Source: RGIG4097 sp045613765 (GTDB lineage: Bacteria; Bacillota; Clostridia; Christensenellales; CAG-917). From it: a DNA stretch of 64,000 bases. The position numbers and the translations under genes are program-made. This document shows, piece by piece, positions 16,662 through 26,071 of this stretch (position 1 is the first letter of the stretch; every line of letters starts with the position of its first letter). The stretch is from assembly GCA_045613765.1 (NCBI GenBank), contig JAZLBO010000003.1, forward strand, positions 15,295 to 79,294, given 5' to 3'. The notes under the pieces are model-generated. The model did not search any database, was not told the DNA's origin, and was given only the letters and a program-made list of their open reading frames with translations.

Positions 16662-17991
16662 AAACAAGCGTTCTATTGGGGTAAAATCAACAAAATCAAC
16701 TACAAACAAAAAGCATAAAACTGCCAAATTGAAACAAAATAAAGATGAAAATTTTGTCAGTGAAAAGTCAAGTGAAAACCACGTAAAAACAAGAAGGAAA
16801 AACCACAAAAAAGAGGACTTGGTTGGCAATGCTTTTGTTGTTGAAAATCAAGTGGAAAACGTGGTTGAAAAGATGAAAAATCACACCGAAAAAGCAGGAA
16901 AACCATCACTTATTGACAAGGTGTTTTCCCGTTGTGGCACAGACGTTTACAAGGTGGAAACACCGGTGTATTCTCGTCTTCTCAACGAACTTTCAAGGGT
17001 GGCAAAGTTCAAAAACGTAGAGCAAAAACAAGGATTTTTAACCTTTGAAGCACCAAAAAAAGAAAGGGGCGAAATTATTGCATTGCTTGATAATTTATGT
17101 TATACTCATAACATAGTATGCACAAAAGGCGTTCTCAACAGACTTTCTGCCCTTCTAAAAAGGACGGGGATTGTTGTTGGGATATTTTGTGCTGTTGGGA
17201 TATTTTGCCTTTATCCCCACTTTGTTTTCACTGTGGAATACAACGGGATAGACCAAAATGTCCTTGACGTGCTGTCGCAATACGGCGTACAGCAAGGGGC
17301 GTTTCTGTGGCATTTTGATGAAGATGCCATTGAAAAATCGCTTATGTCCCTTGAAGGAATTTCCTTCGCGTCAGTGGAGAGAGTCGGCACGCGCGTGTGT
17401 GTCCGTGTTGAGCACGAACTTGCGCCCGACGGGTACACGAGTACGCTTGGCACACGCGTTGCCACCAAAGACGGAGTTGTCACAAGAGTGATTGTCTATT
17501 CGGGCACTGCAGAAGTGCAGGTGGGAGATGAAGTCAAGGTTGGACAAACTCTCATTGGGGACTATTATCTCAAAGGGGAAGACAAAATTCCCACAGTAGC
17601 AAGTGGTGATGTGTACGTTGAAAGGCAGGTGGAATTTGAAAGGTTTTTCCCTGACGAGTATTTCACTCAAACGGGGGAAAGTCAAGACGTGACTGTCGTC
17701 AGTCTATTCCGTCAGTCCAAGACCCCAAAAAGCAAATATCAATACTACACCACACAAGTGTCGGTGTTCAAAAATGATTTTCTTCTTCCGTTTACGGTGT
17801 ACAACTGGACTTTCTTTGAAGTGAAAAAGGTGCAAAACACTTTGAGCGAAGAAGATATGAAAGCACTTGCCTTTGGCGAAGTGATAGACAACAATAAGTT
17901 TGAAAAAGTGATGGAAAAATCCGTCAGCATTGAAAGAGTAGATGGTGGCTATAAAGTGCACATCATCTTGACAGTGGAGGAAAAGCAGTAA
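16654..17991 (+). CDS. yqfD: YqfD, sporulation membrane protein
   Basis: A 445-residue protein of the YqfD family. Residues 1-75 are an unusual Lys/Asn-rich extension not typical of the family. The core then begins near SLIDKVFSRCGTDVYKVETPV. One membrane helix lies near residues 170-190 (IVVGIFCAVGIFCLYPHFVF). The extracytoplasmic part follows, with ISFASVERVGTRVCVRVE and YTSTLGTRVATKDGVVTRVIVYSGTAEVQVGDEVKVGQ broken by a biotinyl-like hairpin, as in family members. YqfD is needed for late sporulation in Bacillus. It sits between yqfC (overlap) and phoH (no gap). Confidence 0.87.
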   Translation: MSKNKRSIGVKSTKSTTNKKHKTAKLKQNKDENFVSEKSSENHVKTRRKNHKKEDLVGNAFVVENQVENVVEKMKNHTEKAGKPSLIDKVFSRCGTDVYKVETPVYSRLLNELSRVAKFKNVEQKQGFLTFEAPKKERGEIIALLDNLCYTHNIVCTKGVLNRLSALLKRTGIVVGIFCAVGIFCLYPHFVFTVEYNGIDQNVLDVLSQYGVQQGAFLWHFDEDAIEKSLMSLEGISFASVERVGTRVCVRVEHELAPDGYTSTLGTRVATKDGVVTRVIVYSGTAEVQVGDEVKVGQTLIGDYYLKGEDKIPTVASGDVYVERQVEFERFFPDEYFTQTGESQDVTVVSLFRQSKTPKSKYQYYTTQVSVFKNDFLLPFTVYNWTFFEVKKVQNTLSEEDMKALAFGEVIDNNKFEKVMEKSVSIERVDGGYKVHIILTVEEKQ

Positions 17992-18975
17992 GTGAAAATC
18001 TCAAGGGACAAGCATTTTGATGATTATGATGCACTGGTAACAATCTTTGGTGGGCTTGACGACAACGTGAGCCGTATCGAAGATGCCTTTGATGTAAAAA
18101 TCTTCACAGGAAGTTCAATGATGAAAATCACTGGGGAAGAAAAGGACGTCCGTGACGCAATATCTGCAATAGACGCCATTGCAACCCTTTCCAAAAAAGA
18201 AACCTTGACAAAGGCACAAATCTCAACAGTCATAGAAATGGCAAAGAGTGGACAAGTGGCATCACTGAGCGATCTTCTTGGCACAGTGGCAATCACTTCA
18301 AAGGGAAAGGTTATCCGTCCAAAATCACTTGGACAAAAGGAATATGTTGACGCCATACGCAAAAACAAAATCGTGTTTGGCATTGGCCCTGCCGGTACAG
18401 GCAAGACTTATCTTGCAGTTGCCCTTGCAGTGAGCGCACTGAAGAACCACGACGTCGAAAGGATTATCCTCACAAGACCTGCAGTTGAAGCAGGAGAAAA
18501 ACTTGGTTTCCTTCCCGGCGACCTTGCAGAAAAGGTTGATCCTTATCTTCGCCCCATATATGATGCACTTCAAGATATGATGGGTGGGGATAGTTATCTC
18601 AAAGCCATCGAGCGTGGCAGTATTGAAATCGCACCCCTTGCATATATGCGAGGACGCACCTTGTCAAATAGTTTCATCATTTTGGACGAAGCACAAAACA
18701 CCACCCGTGAGCAAATGAAAATGTTTCTCACACGTATGGGGGAAGGCAGCAAGATTGTTGTCACTGGCGATATTACACAGATTGACCTTCCACACCACGT
18801 CATCAGTGGTATGAAAGATGCAGTGCAAGTCCTTGAAGGAGTGGAAGACATCAAGGTCATACGCTTTGACCATAGAGATGTTGTACGGCACGAACTTGTA
18901 TCTCGCATTATCCGTGCATACGAAAAGGCAGACAAGGAAAGAGAACAAAAGAAAAACGAAAACGGTGACAAATAG
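17992..18975 (+). CDS. phoH: PhoH-like ATPase
   Basis: A 327-residue cytosolic ATPase. Walker A GPAGTGKTYLA lies near residues 131-141 and Walker B IILDEAQN follows in the PhoH order (RPAVEAGEKLGFLPGDL, then PLAYMRGRTL, then TGDITQIDLP). An N-terminal KH-like segment covers about residues 1-70. It starts with GTG immediately after the yqfD stop codon; GTGGAGGA at 17973-17980 is the ribosome site. PhoH proteins are linked to RNA handling through their standing association with ybeY, which is found two genes downstream here. Confidence 0.93.
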   Translation: MKISRDKHFDDYDALVTIFGGLDDNVSRIEDAFDVKIFTGSSMMKITGEEKDVRDAISAIDAIATLSKKETLTKAQISTVIEMAKSGQVASLSDLLGTVAITSKGKVIRPKSLGQKEYVDAIRKNKIVFGIGPAGTGKTYLAVALAVSALKNHDVERIILTRPAVEAGEKLGFLPGDLAEKVDPYLRPIYDALQDMMGGDSYLKAIERGSIEIAPLAYMRGRTLSNSFIILDEAQNTTREQMKMFLTRMGEGSKIVVTGDITQIDLPHHVISGMKDAVQVLEGVEDIKVIRFDHRDVVRHELVSRIIRAYEKADKEREQKKNENGDK

Positions 18976-18992
18976 TCACAACGGAAAAGATT

Positions 18993-20468
18993 ATGATAGA
19001 CGACATCAAAGACGTAAGTGAACAACAGAAACAGAAGAAAGAGAAGCATCAAGAGTTGAGTTCTGCATTTTTGAAGACCTTTGCTCTCATGATAATCGCA
19101 GCAGTGGGTATGGCACTCTATGGCATATACGCCACTGGAGATTTTCTCTCTGCATTTACAGTGGACAGAGCCTTTGAAACGGCAGGCAGATTGGCAATAT
19201 TTTTGTTTATGATGCTTGCAATGTTCTTTGCAGTCCACAGTTTTTCAAAGGAAGGCAAGTTTTTTGCAAGAAACTTTACATTGACAATTATCGTCGTTGC
19301 AATCACATATATCCTTTCAGTGAGCACAGCAAGATTTGTCAATATGTTTATGATGCCCATTTCCTTTGCATCACTCATCCTTCTTGTGTTGACAAATCGC
19401 AGGACAAGTATCATTGCCACCATTGGCACGGCACTCTTTTTGCTCGCCACATTTGTGTCCCCCGATATGCTCACAAATAGCCTTGATATCTATGTGCTTA
19501 TCGCTGCAATCGTCACCAACCTTATGACAGCAGTGTGCGTCAACACCCTTGCATCAAAGCACTATACTCGCTTGAAATTTATGCTTATGAGCGCACTTGC
19601 AGCCCTTGTTGCAGTGCCTATCTCGGTGATTATGACTTGCGCAATGGATGACATTTCAATGGGCGTTGTTTACAACCTTGCTTGGAGTTATGGTGGACAC
19701 GTTGGCGCAATCATCTTGTCATTGCCTTTCTGTGCAATCTTTGAAGGTATTTTCAATATCGCAGACGACTTCAAACTTGCAGAACTTACATCACTTTCAC
19801 ACCCCTTGCTTAAGCGTCTTGCCAGTGAAGCACCCGGCACTTTTAACCACTCACTTGTTGTTGGAAATCTTGCAGAGGCTTGCGCAGAATCTATCGGGGA
19901 AAACCCTCACCTTGCAAGATGTGGCGCATATTACCACGATATTGGCAAGTTGAAATCCCCCAACTATTTCTCAGAAAATCAATCAAACTACAATCCCCAT
20001 GACGAACTTATCCCCGAAGTCAGTGTCAGTATGATCACAGCACACACTCTCTTTGGTGAAATTCTTGCAAAGAAATACCATCTCCCCAAGGAAGTCATTG
20101 CAATTTGTAGAGAACACCACGGCACAACCCCCGTTGGATATTTCTATCGCAAAGCACTTGCAATGACAGAAGATGGCGATCTTCCTACATTGGACTTTAC
20201 TTATGCAGGACCAAAGCCCCAAACAAAAGTGGCAGCCATTATTATGATTGCAGACACGGTTGAGGCTGCTTGCAGATCATATATGCCCGAAACCAAGGAT
20301 GAATTTGTGGCACGTATCAACAACTTGATTGACGAAAAGTTGTCACTTGGTCAATTTGATGATTGTCCCATCACAATCCAAGAAATCGCAACTGTCAAGA
20401 ATACAATCATTGACGTGCTTCCCAGCATCCATCACAGCAGAGTAAACTACGACAAGAGAAAGTTATGA
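18993..20468 (+). CDS. PgpH-like membrane HD phosphodiesterase, short form
   Basis: PgpH-type enzymes break down cyclic di-AMP. The C-terminal HD domain is complete: PGTFNHSLVVGNLAE, the His315-Asp316 pair in YYHDIGKLKSPNYFSENQ, HDELIPEVSVSMITAHT, EHHGTT and IADTVEAACRS. The N-terminal half carries seven or so membrane helices. Family members run to about 700 residues because of an extracytoplasmic sensor region after the first helix; this protein has 491 and the first helix (residues 28-47) is followed by only about 25 residues before the next. It overlaps ybeY by ATGA. Confidence 0.85.
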   Translation: MIDDIKDVSEQQKQKKEKHQELSSAFLKTFALMIIAAVGMALYGIYATGDFLSAFTVDRAFETAGRLAIFLFMMLAMFFAVHSFSKEGKFFARNFTLTIIVVAITYILSVSTARFVNMFMMPISFASLILLVLTNRRTSIIATIGTALFLLATFVSPDMLTNSLDIYVLIAAIVTNLMTAVCVNTLASKHYTRLKFMLMSALAALVAVPISVIMTCAMDDISMGVVYNLAWSYGGHVGAIILSLPFCAIFEGIFNIADDFKLAELTSLSHPLLKRLASEAPGTFNHSLVVGNLAEACAESIGENPHLARCGAYYHDIGKLKSPNYFSENQSNYNPHDELIPEVSVSMITAHTLFGEILAKKYHLPKEVIAICREHHGTTPVGYFYRKALAMTEDGDLPTLDFTYAGPKPQTKVAAIIMIADTVEAACRSYMPETKDEFVARINNLIDEKLSLGQFDDCPITIQEIATVKNTIIDVLPSIHHSRVNYDKRKL

Positions 20469-20932
20469 TAAACTTCAACGGCACAAAACTGAAAGAAAAA
20501 CGCCTTATGAAAAAGGTGGAAAAGGCAGTATTCTTGCGCCTTAATCAACCCAACTTCTTTGTGACGGACATAGCAGTGGTTGACTGCGACACCATACAGG
20601 AATTCAATCGTGAAAACCGTGGTGTTGACAAGGTGACAGACGTGCTCAGTTTCCCCTACTTTGAAGGACTCAAGTTGCCCAAGGCAGAAGAAGACTTTTG
20701 CGACAGCGATTTCCACAAAGGCAAAGTGGCACTTGGCAGTATCATGATATGCAGACAAAGAGCCATAGAGCAAGCACAGGAATACGGACATAGCATAGAA
20801 AGAGAAATGGGTTTTCTCACTTGTCACGGACTTCTTCACTTGCTTGGATATGATCACGTCATTGAAGAAGATGAAAAGATTATGTTCCCCCTTCAAAATG
20901 AAATCATGGAAAGCATAGGACTTTCAAGATAA
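20465..20932 (+). CDS. ybeY: YbeY endoribonuclease
   Basis: A 155-residue metal-dependent RNase involved in 16S rRNA 3' end maturation and ribosome quality control. The zinc motif HGLLHLLGYDH, with its three histidines, is complete and lies near residues 120-130. The upstream part has NRGVDKVTDVLSFPYFE, as in the family. The start overlaps the stop of the preceding HD gene. Its position between phoH-pgpH and era is conserved in Bacillota; here the usual dgkA and cdd genes between ybeY and era are missing, leaving 63 bp. Confidence 0.94.
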   Translation: MINFNGTKLKEKRLMKKVEKAVFLRLNQPNFFVTDIAVVDCDTIQEFNRENRGVDKVTDVLSFPYFEGLKLPKAEEDFCDSDFHKGKVALGSIMICRQRAIEQAQEYGHSIEREMGFLTCHGLLHLLGYDHVIEEDEKIMFPLQNEIMESIGLSR

Positions 20933-20995
20933 AAGGAAACGAAGGAAGAATAGAGCAACAAAAGGATTACAATTCAAAACATAAAGACGAAGAAT

Positions 20996-21904
20996 ATGAA
21001 ATCAGGATTTATTTGTATTACAGGCCTTGCAAACGCAGGCAAATCAACACTTATCAATGCACTTGTTGGCGAAAAGGTTGCCATCGTATCTTGGCGTCCC
21101 CAAACCACAAGAAACAAAATTCTCGGCATCATCAACGGCACGTACAACAATGACGACTATCAAATGGTGCTCATAGACACCCCCGGCATACATAACGCCA
21201 AAAATCATCTCGGGGACTATATGATGAAATCAGTTGAAGTTGGTCTAAAGGACGTTGACGGCATACTTTACGTCATAGATACAAGCAAGGGCATACAAAG
21301 AGAAGACTACGAGTTTATTGAAAAGCACGCAGACGTAAAGCCCCTTATCGTTGTGCTAAACAAGGAAGACGCTGTCACAAAGATGACAATGCTTGATGCA
21401 ATTCAAAAACTCACTGCTTTCCCACAAGTAAAGGCAGTCGTTCCCATCTCTGCAAAGAAAGGGGAAAACCTTGAACCTATCATTGATGAACTTTTCCCAT
21501 TGCTTCCCGAAGGCGTGCAAATGTTCCCCGAAGAAATGTTTACAGACAGCAGTATGCGTTTTATGGCGGCGGAAATCATCCGTGAAAAAGCGCTCTACCT
21601 TCTTGACAAGGAAATCCCTTACGGCATTGGCGTGTATATCAACAAGTTTGAAATGCGTGATGACAAGCCCATCTATGAAATAGATGCAGATATCGTTGTT
21701 GAAAAGCAATCTCACAAAGCAATCGTCATTGGCAAAGGTGGTGCAACCTTGAAGGAAATCGCAAGCGCAGCAAGACGTGACCTTGAAGAAATGACGGGGG
21801 AAAGAGTGTTTCTTACACTTTACGTCAAAGCAAAACCCGATTGGCGCAATAGCGACTATCTCATGAGAGAATTGGGCTACGATATCAAAGATTTGAAGAA
21901 GTAA
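20996..21904 (+). CDS. era: Era GTPase
   Basis: A 302-residue ribosome-assembly GTPase that binds the 3' end of 16S rRNA. G1 is GLANAGKSTLINALVG (residues 8-23), G2 lies in RPQTTRNK, G3 is DTPGIH, G4 NKED, and G5 near PISAKKGE. The C-terminal KH domain has IVIGKGGATLKEI. The G1 loop reads ANAGKS where most Era have PNVGKS, still a valid P-loop. No Shine-Dalgarno is evident before ATG 20996. It is followed 21 bp on by recO, as in most Bacillota. Confidence 0.95.
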   Translation: MKSGFICITGLANAGKSTLINALVGEKVAIVSWRPQTTRNKILGIINGTYNNDDYQMVLIDTPGIHNAKNHLGDYMMKSVEVGLKDVDGILYVIDTSKGIQREDYEFIEKHADVKPLIVVLNKEDAVTKMTMLDAIQKLTAFPQVKAVVPISAKKGENLEPIIDELFPLLPEGVQMFPEEMFTDSSMRFMAAEIIREKALYLLDKEIPYGIGVYINKFEMRDDKPIYEIDADIVVEKQSHKAIVIGKGGATLKEIASAARRDLEEMTGERVFLTLYVKAKPDWRNSDYLMRELGYDIKDLKK

Positions 21905-21925
21905 ACAAAACCAACAGACAAAATT

Positions 21926-22624
21926 ATGGATGCAAAAAAAGTCACTGCAATAGTCACAAGGGCAGTGCCTTATGGGGATACGGATATGGTGCTGACACTG
22001 GTGTCCGTTGAAGAAGGCAAGTTGACCGTCACGGCAAAGGGCTGTCTTAAACCCAAGGCAAAACTGCGTTATGCCACCGAACCTATGAACTTCGGTGAGT
22101 ATATGCTTGCAGGAAGACCAGAAAGACTTGTCCTTGCAGACTGCTCACAGATTGACAGTTTTTCACCCATAACCCTTGACATAGAAAAGTACTATGCATC
22201 TGCCCTTATTCTTGAAGGGTTGCAGAAGTTGTCCATAGACAGTCAGCCGACACTTTTCATGCACGCCATAGAGATCTTAAAAGCCATGGCATACGAAGGC
22301 AAAGGGGCAGAAGAAGGTGTGACGGACTTTTTGTTGCACGCCCTTTGTGACAACGGCTATCAAGTAGATTTCAAAGCCTGTGGCAGTTGTGGTTGTATCC
22401 TTGAAGGCGACTGTGTGTTCAGTGACAAAGACGGCATAATCTGTGGTCACTGTGCAGGGCATAGAGGGGTTATGGTTGACGCCATATCCAGAAAATATAT
22501 TAGTGGGGAAGATAGACAAATCCCTGCCAATCTCAAAACAAAAGCAAATATGGTCCTTGCCGACATCATTGATCAAGTGCTTGGACTTAAAATAGGCAAA
22601 CATTACTTTACGGAGTTTATATGA
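21926..22624 (+). CDS. recO: RecO DNA repair protein
   Basis: RecO helps load RecA on SSB-coated DNA with RecR. The protein has 232 residues, with an N-terminal OB fold (VTAIVTRAVPYGDTDMVLTLVS, GKLTVTAKGCLKPKAKLRYATEPM) and a zinc finger beginning near residue 151 with CGSCGC and closing with CGHC. Typical Clostridia length is about 240-260. No clear ribosome site. Its stop overlaps the start of the next gene by ATGA, so an unknown anchored protein is tied into the era-recO transcript. Confidence 0.93.
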   Translation: MDAKKVTAIVTRAVPYGDTDMVLTLVSVEEGKLTVTAKGCLKPKAKLRYATEPMNFGEYMLAGRPERLVLADCSQIDSFSPITLDIEKYYASALILEGLQKLSIDSQPTLFMHAIEILKAMAYEGKGAEEGVTDFLLHALCDNGYQVDFKACGSCGCILEGDCVFSDKDGIICGHCAGHRGVMVDAISRKYISGEDRQIPANLKTKANMVLADIIDQVLGLKIGKHYFTEFI

Positions 22625-24513
22625 AAAAGAACAAAACCATTGCATGGGTTATCCCAGTCGTCAGCATCTTGATTGTTGCAATTATCGTCTGCACAGTTGT
22701 GCTTGTTCCTCGCAGTCAAGGATTTTTGGACGTCTATGAAAACCACGCATCAAGCAAGGAATTTACATCTTATGAAGTTGCAATCGAAAGCCTTCCTGCA
22801 GGTTGGTCACTTTACGCACCTTCAACATCATCATCTGAGTACAAGAACTCAAACAGTGGCTACGTCAAGGAACTTGATGCCTTTGTTGTCAAAAAGACAC
22901 TTGACTCAAAGAACTATCTCAGCATCATCAAATGTGGCACAACTGAATTGATGTTCCAAGAAAACCTTGCAATCACTGCAATCCGTGTTGCAAACGGACA
23001 CATTATACTCAAGAGCGCAAATGGTGGTATGTTTGTCACCAATTACAATGGCGAAATCATCATCCCCCAAGGTGTCATCACAGGGGCAGAAAATAGCACC
23101 ATTGACAACGCAGTCAAGGTTTTAGACAACGAACTTATCGCCATAAACCCCAATTACGACAAAAATGCAAGTGACAACAAGTCATATACATCAATCTATC
23201 GTTCATCAACAAAGGCAGCTGCAGTCCGTGTAAAGAACGCAGGCGCATCACTCTCTGCACTTATGGGATTTGATGGCAAATACGTTGTTTCAACAGGCAC
23301 AACAGAAGATGGCGTTGACGTGTCACGTATTTTCTCAATCCCCAAAAACGGCGTGGTTGAAAACTCAGACGGCACAGAATACGGCACATATTATGACAAC
23401 GGCAATGATGAATACTACACCGAAATCACATATATGGGCAATGATAAATTCTTCATTCACGAGGAGTGGGTCATTGAAGAACACGAAATCGAAGACCACG
23501 GCGCAGAATACTCATTTGTCTATGAAGACGAATATTATGTGGTGTCAAGATTTATCTATGACGCAAGCCAAGATTCAAGAACAAACTACGTGTCTGACTA
23601 CTATTTCTTGAACCTTTCCAACCATTACTACGGGGCAGATAGAAACGGCTTTGCAACCAAAAACCTTATCAAAGAAGGTTACTATTACGCATCATACTGC
23701 ATCTACGTCACAACAGTGAACACATACGATAAGGAAACAAATGAACTTCTTTCTTCAGTGAAGGAAGGCAACTATGACCAATTTATTCTTAATGAAGATT
23801 TGGAAATCGTATATTCACTCTCCGGCAACTTTGGTGAAGTGAAAAAGACGGCAGAAGATATGGATTCCGTGTCATACTTTGACCTTGCAATCAGTTTTGT
23901 TGACGGCATTGGTGTTGTTCCTTTGCCTTCTGCACAACTTCGTGTCATTGACAGTGAAGGCAAGGTGCTCTTTACCATTGACAAGACAGTGACTTCTGCA
24001 GCATACAACAATGGTATGATCATTGCTTCAACACTCAACTCAAAGGGACAAACAATCTATGCAGTCTATGACGTAAATGGCAATGAAATCGTGCCTTTCT
24101 CAAAGGGCTTTACAGAAATCAACCCCTTCCTTGGCTACTACACAATCGCAAAACTTGACGGCAAAACAGTTCTTCTTTCAAAGGACGGCACAATCGTTGA
24201 AAAGATGAGCGACAATAAAACAGAGCCTTTTGCAGATATTGCAAAGACATCATCAAGCACAGACATTTACAAACTCGGTTGCTATATGTTTGCAGAAACA
24301 AGAACGAGCGAATTGACAGGAGAACAAGTCAAATATTACGGCATTAAGAACTTGTCAACAGACGTCAACAACAACGTTCTCATTGAAGCAAATATGGTTT
24401 CAGGCAGTTTGCTTTATGCACCCACAGGCAATCCCGATATGGTTTACGTCTTTGCAAAGTTTGAAGGCAGTGACACCTTTACAGTGTACAAACTTACAAC
24501 CGACAACAACTAA
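22621..24513 (+). CDS. Large membrane-anchored extracellular protein, 630 aa
   Basis: Family not recognised. MKKNKTIA and a hydrophobic segment to about residue 28 form a signal anchor. The rest is rich in Tyr, Asp, Glu and Ser. It is built from short strand-turn units such as VFDG/YNGEIIIPQG, DLEIVYSLSGN, IDSEGKVLFTID, YDVNGNEIVPF and LSKDGTIVEKM, which resemble WG-type or KWG propeller repeats found in cell-surface proteins of gut Bacillota. Start overlaps the recO stop (ATGA). A similar anchored protein follows murG in this window (3485-4804). The role is unknown. Confidence 0.65.
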   Translation: MKKNKTIAWVIPVVSILIVAIIVCTVVLVPRSQGFLDVYENHASSKEFTSYEVAIESLPAGWSLYAPSTSSSEYKNSNSGYVKELDAFVVKKTLDSKNYLSIIKCGTTELMFQENLAITAIRVANGHIILKSANGGMFVTNYNGEIIIPQGVITGAENSTIDNAVKVLDNELIAINPNYDKNASDNKSYTSIYRSSTKAAAVRVKNAGASLSALMGFDGKYVVSTGTTEDGVDVSRIFSIPKNGVVENSDGTEYGTYYDNGNDEYYTEITYMGNDKFFIHEEWVIEEHEIEDHGAEYSFVYEDEYYVVSRFIYDASQDSRTNYVSDYYFLNLSNHYYGADRNGFATKNLIKEGYYYASYCIYVTTVNTYDKETNELLSSVKEGNYDQFILNEDLEIVYSLSGNFGEVKKTAEDMDSVSYFDLAISFVDGIGVVPLPSAQLRVIDSEGKVLFTIDKTVTSAAYNNGMIIASTLNSKGQTIYAVYDVNGNEIVPFSKGFTEINPFLGYYTIAKLDGKTVLLSKDGTIVEKMSDNKTEPFADIAKTSSSTDIYKLGCYMFAETRTSELTGEQVKYYGIKNLSTDVNNNVLIEANMVSGSLLYAPTGNPDMVYVFAKFEGSDTFTVYKLTTDNN

Positions 24514-24648
24514 AACAAAATGTTTTTGTTGCAAAATCTATTAGTTGCAAAAGCGTAGAGAACAACGAAGAAAACAAATAAACGACACCGACACAACGGA
24601 AAACCATGCCACTTAAACATAGTTTAATTGGCGTGCGGCATTTAGATT

Positions 24649-25629
24649 ATGACAGAAATCATTGATGCAGGCAAAGGCTTGCAAAAAGGCGCAGAACTCA
24701 TAAAACAAGGCGAACTTGTTGTTTTCCCCACCGAAACCGTATATGGTTTGGGTGCTGACGCCTTCAATGAAAATGCCGTTGCCAAGATTTTCAAGGCAAA
24801 GGGCAGACCAAGTGACAATCCTCTCATTGTCCACATATCATCAATTGAACAAGTGAAGGAGATCGCAAGAGAAATCCCCGATAGTTTCTACTTGGTGGCA
24901 GAGAAGTTTATGCCCGGCCCAATATCCGTTGTTTTGAAAAGGGGGAAAGATATCCCGTCAATCGTAACTGCAGGTGGAGATACTGTGGCAGTGCGTATGC
25001 CTTCAAATGAATATGCAAGGCAACTCATATCCCTTTCAAAGCCCCTTGCAGCCCCTTCTGCCAACAAGAGCAAGCATATATCCCCCACAACTGCACAGCA
25101 CGTCTATGACGACTTAAATGGGGAAGTGCCCCTTATCCTTGATGGTGGCAGTTGTTTTGTTGGCATAGAAAGTACAGTCCTTGATCTCACAACGGACACC
25201 CCAACAGTGTTGCGCCCCGGGGCAGTGACTGTTGAAATGCTTTTGGAAGTCCTTGGTGCAGTTGAAGAAAAGGGCAAAGTTATCAAAATTGCCAAATCAC
25301 CCGGCATGAAATACACCCACTATGCACCCAAAGTCAAGACGGTGGTTGCAGTTGATGAAAACCACGCAATAGCCGAGTATGACAAGTGCGTTTTGGACGG
25401 TGGAAAACCCGTCCTTGTATTCCGTGATATATACGGCAACACCTTTGGGGATAGAAAGGTTATCGACCTTGGCAAAACTGCAGAAGATTATGCAAGAAAT
25501 ATATATTCAGTCTTGCGCAGTGCAGAAGAAGAATATGATGAGATAATCATTGAAGAATTGCACGGCAAGGGCATGGAATTTTCTGTCATGAACAGAGTGT
25601 ATAAGTCGGCAGGAAACAAGTTGGTGTAA
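24649..25629 (+). CDS. ywlC: Threonylcarbamoyl-AMP synthase (Sua5/YwlC type)
   Basis: Makes threonylcarbamoyl-AMP from threonine, bicarbonate and ATP for t6A37 modification of ANN-decoding tRNAs. At 326 residues it is the long Sua5 form. The YrdC domain has the substrate motif FPTETVYGLGADA, KAKGRPSDNPLIVH, the PGP lid and VAVRMPSN. The SPGMKYTHYAPK linker then leads to a C-terminal Sua5 domain of about 110 residues. The gene for the companion tcdA, which cyclises t6A, is also in this window (31807-32511). No Shine-Dalgarno; the 135 bp before it holds a hairpin-prone AT-rich leader. ywlE follows 1 bp later. Confidence 0.95.
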   Translation: MTEIIDAGKGLQKGAELIKQGELVVFPTETVYGLGADAFNENAVAKIFKAKGRPSDNPLIVHISSIEQVKEIAREIPDSFYLVAEKFMPGPISVVLKRGKDIPSIVTAGGDTVAVRMPSNEYARQLISLSKPLAAPSANKSKHISPTTAQHVYDDLNGEVPLILDGGSCFVGIESTVLDLTTDTPTVLRPGAVTVEMLLEVLGAVEEKGKVIKIAKSPGMKYTHYAPKVKTVVAVDENHAIAEYDKCVLDGGKPVLVFRDIYGNTFGDRKVIDLGKTAEDYARNIYSVLRSAEEEYDEIIIEELHGKGMEFSVMNRVYKSAGNKLV

Positions 25630-25630
25630 T

Positions 25631-26071
25631 ATGCTGATCACTTTTGTTTGTGTTGGAAATACTTGCAGATCTCCCCTTCTCAAGCACCTTTTTGAAAGGT
25701 ACGCTTGTGAGCAGGGCTTTCAGTGTGAAGTCAGGAGTGCAGGGCTTTGTGTCACAGACGGCAAAATGTCCATTGGCACAAAAAACGTGCTGTTAGAACA
25801 CGGAATTTCCGTTGAAAATCAAGATACAACCGTCCTTGATGAGCAACTTATAAAGGATAGCAATTTGATTGTTGCAGTTGAAAAGCGCATTGCAGATTAC
25901 ATATCAAATATGGGTTGTGGCAACAAGGTGTATTCGCTCTCAAGCCCCCTTCTCAATGGGGTTGATATGCTTGATCCTTATGGCGCAGGACAGGACGAAT
26001 ATGAAAGAATATATCGTCAAGGACTTGATGCACTTCCAAAGATCCTGTCCCTTGCCAAGATGCTCAAATAG
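25631..26071 (+). CDS. ywlE: Protein arginine phosphatase-like (YwlE type)
   Basis: A low-molecular-weight phosphatase of 146 residues. The active loop is Cys7-V-G-N-Thr11-C-Arg13-S. In Bacillus YwlE the threonine at position 11 selects phospho-arginine, where tyrosine phosphatases carry Ile or Leu; position and numbering agree here. The general acid lies in DMLDPYGAGQDEY. YwlE reverses McsB arginine phosphorylation, which tags proteins for ClpCP. The gene is coupled to ywlC, as in many Bacillota. It shares its last 8 bp with the converging ferritin-like gene. Confidence 0.88.
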   Translation: MLITFVCVGNTCRSPLLKHLFERYACEQGFQCEVRSAGLCVTDGKMSIGTKNVLLEHGISVENQDTTVLDEQLIKDSNLIVAVEKRIADYISNMGCGNKVYSLSSPLLNGVDMLDPYGAGQDEYERIYRQGLDALPKILSLAKMLK

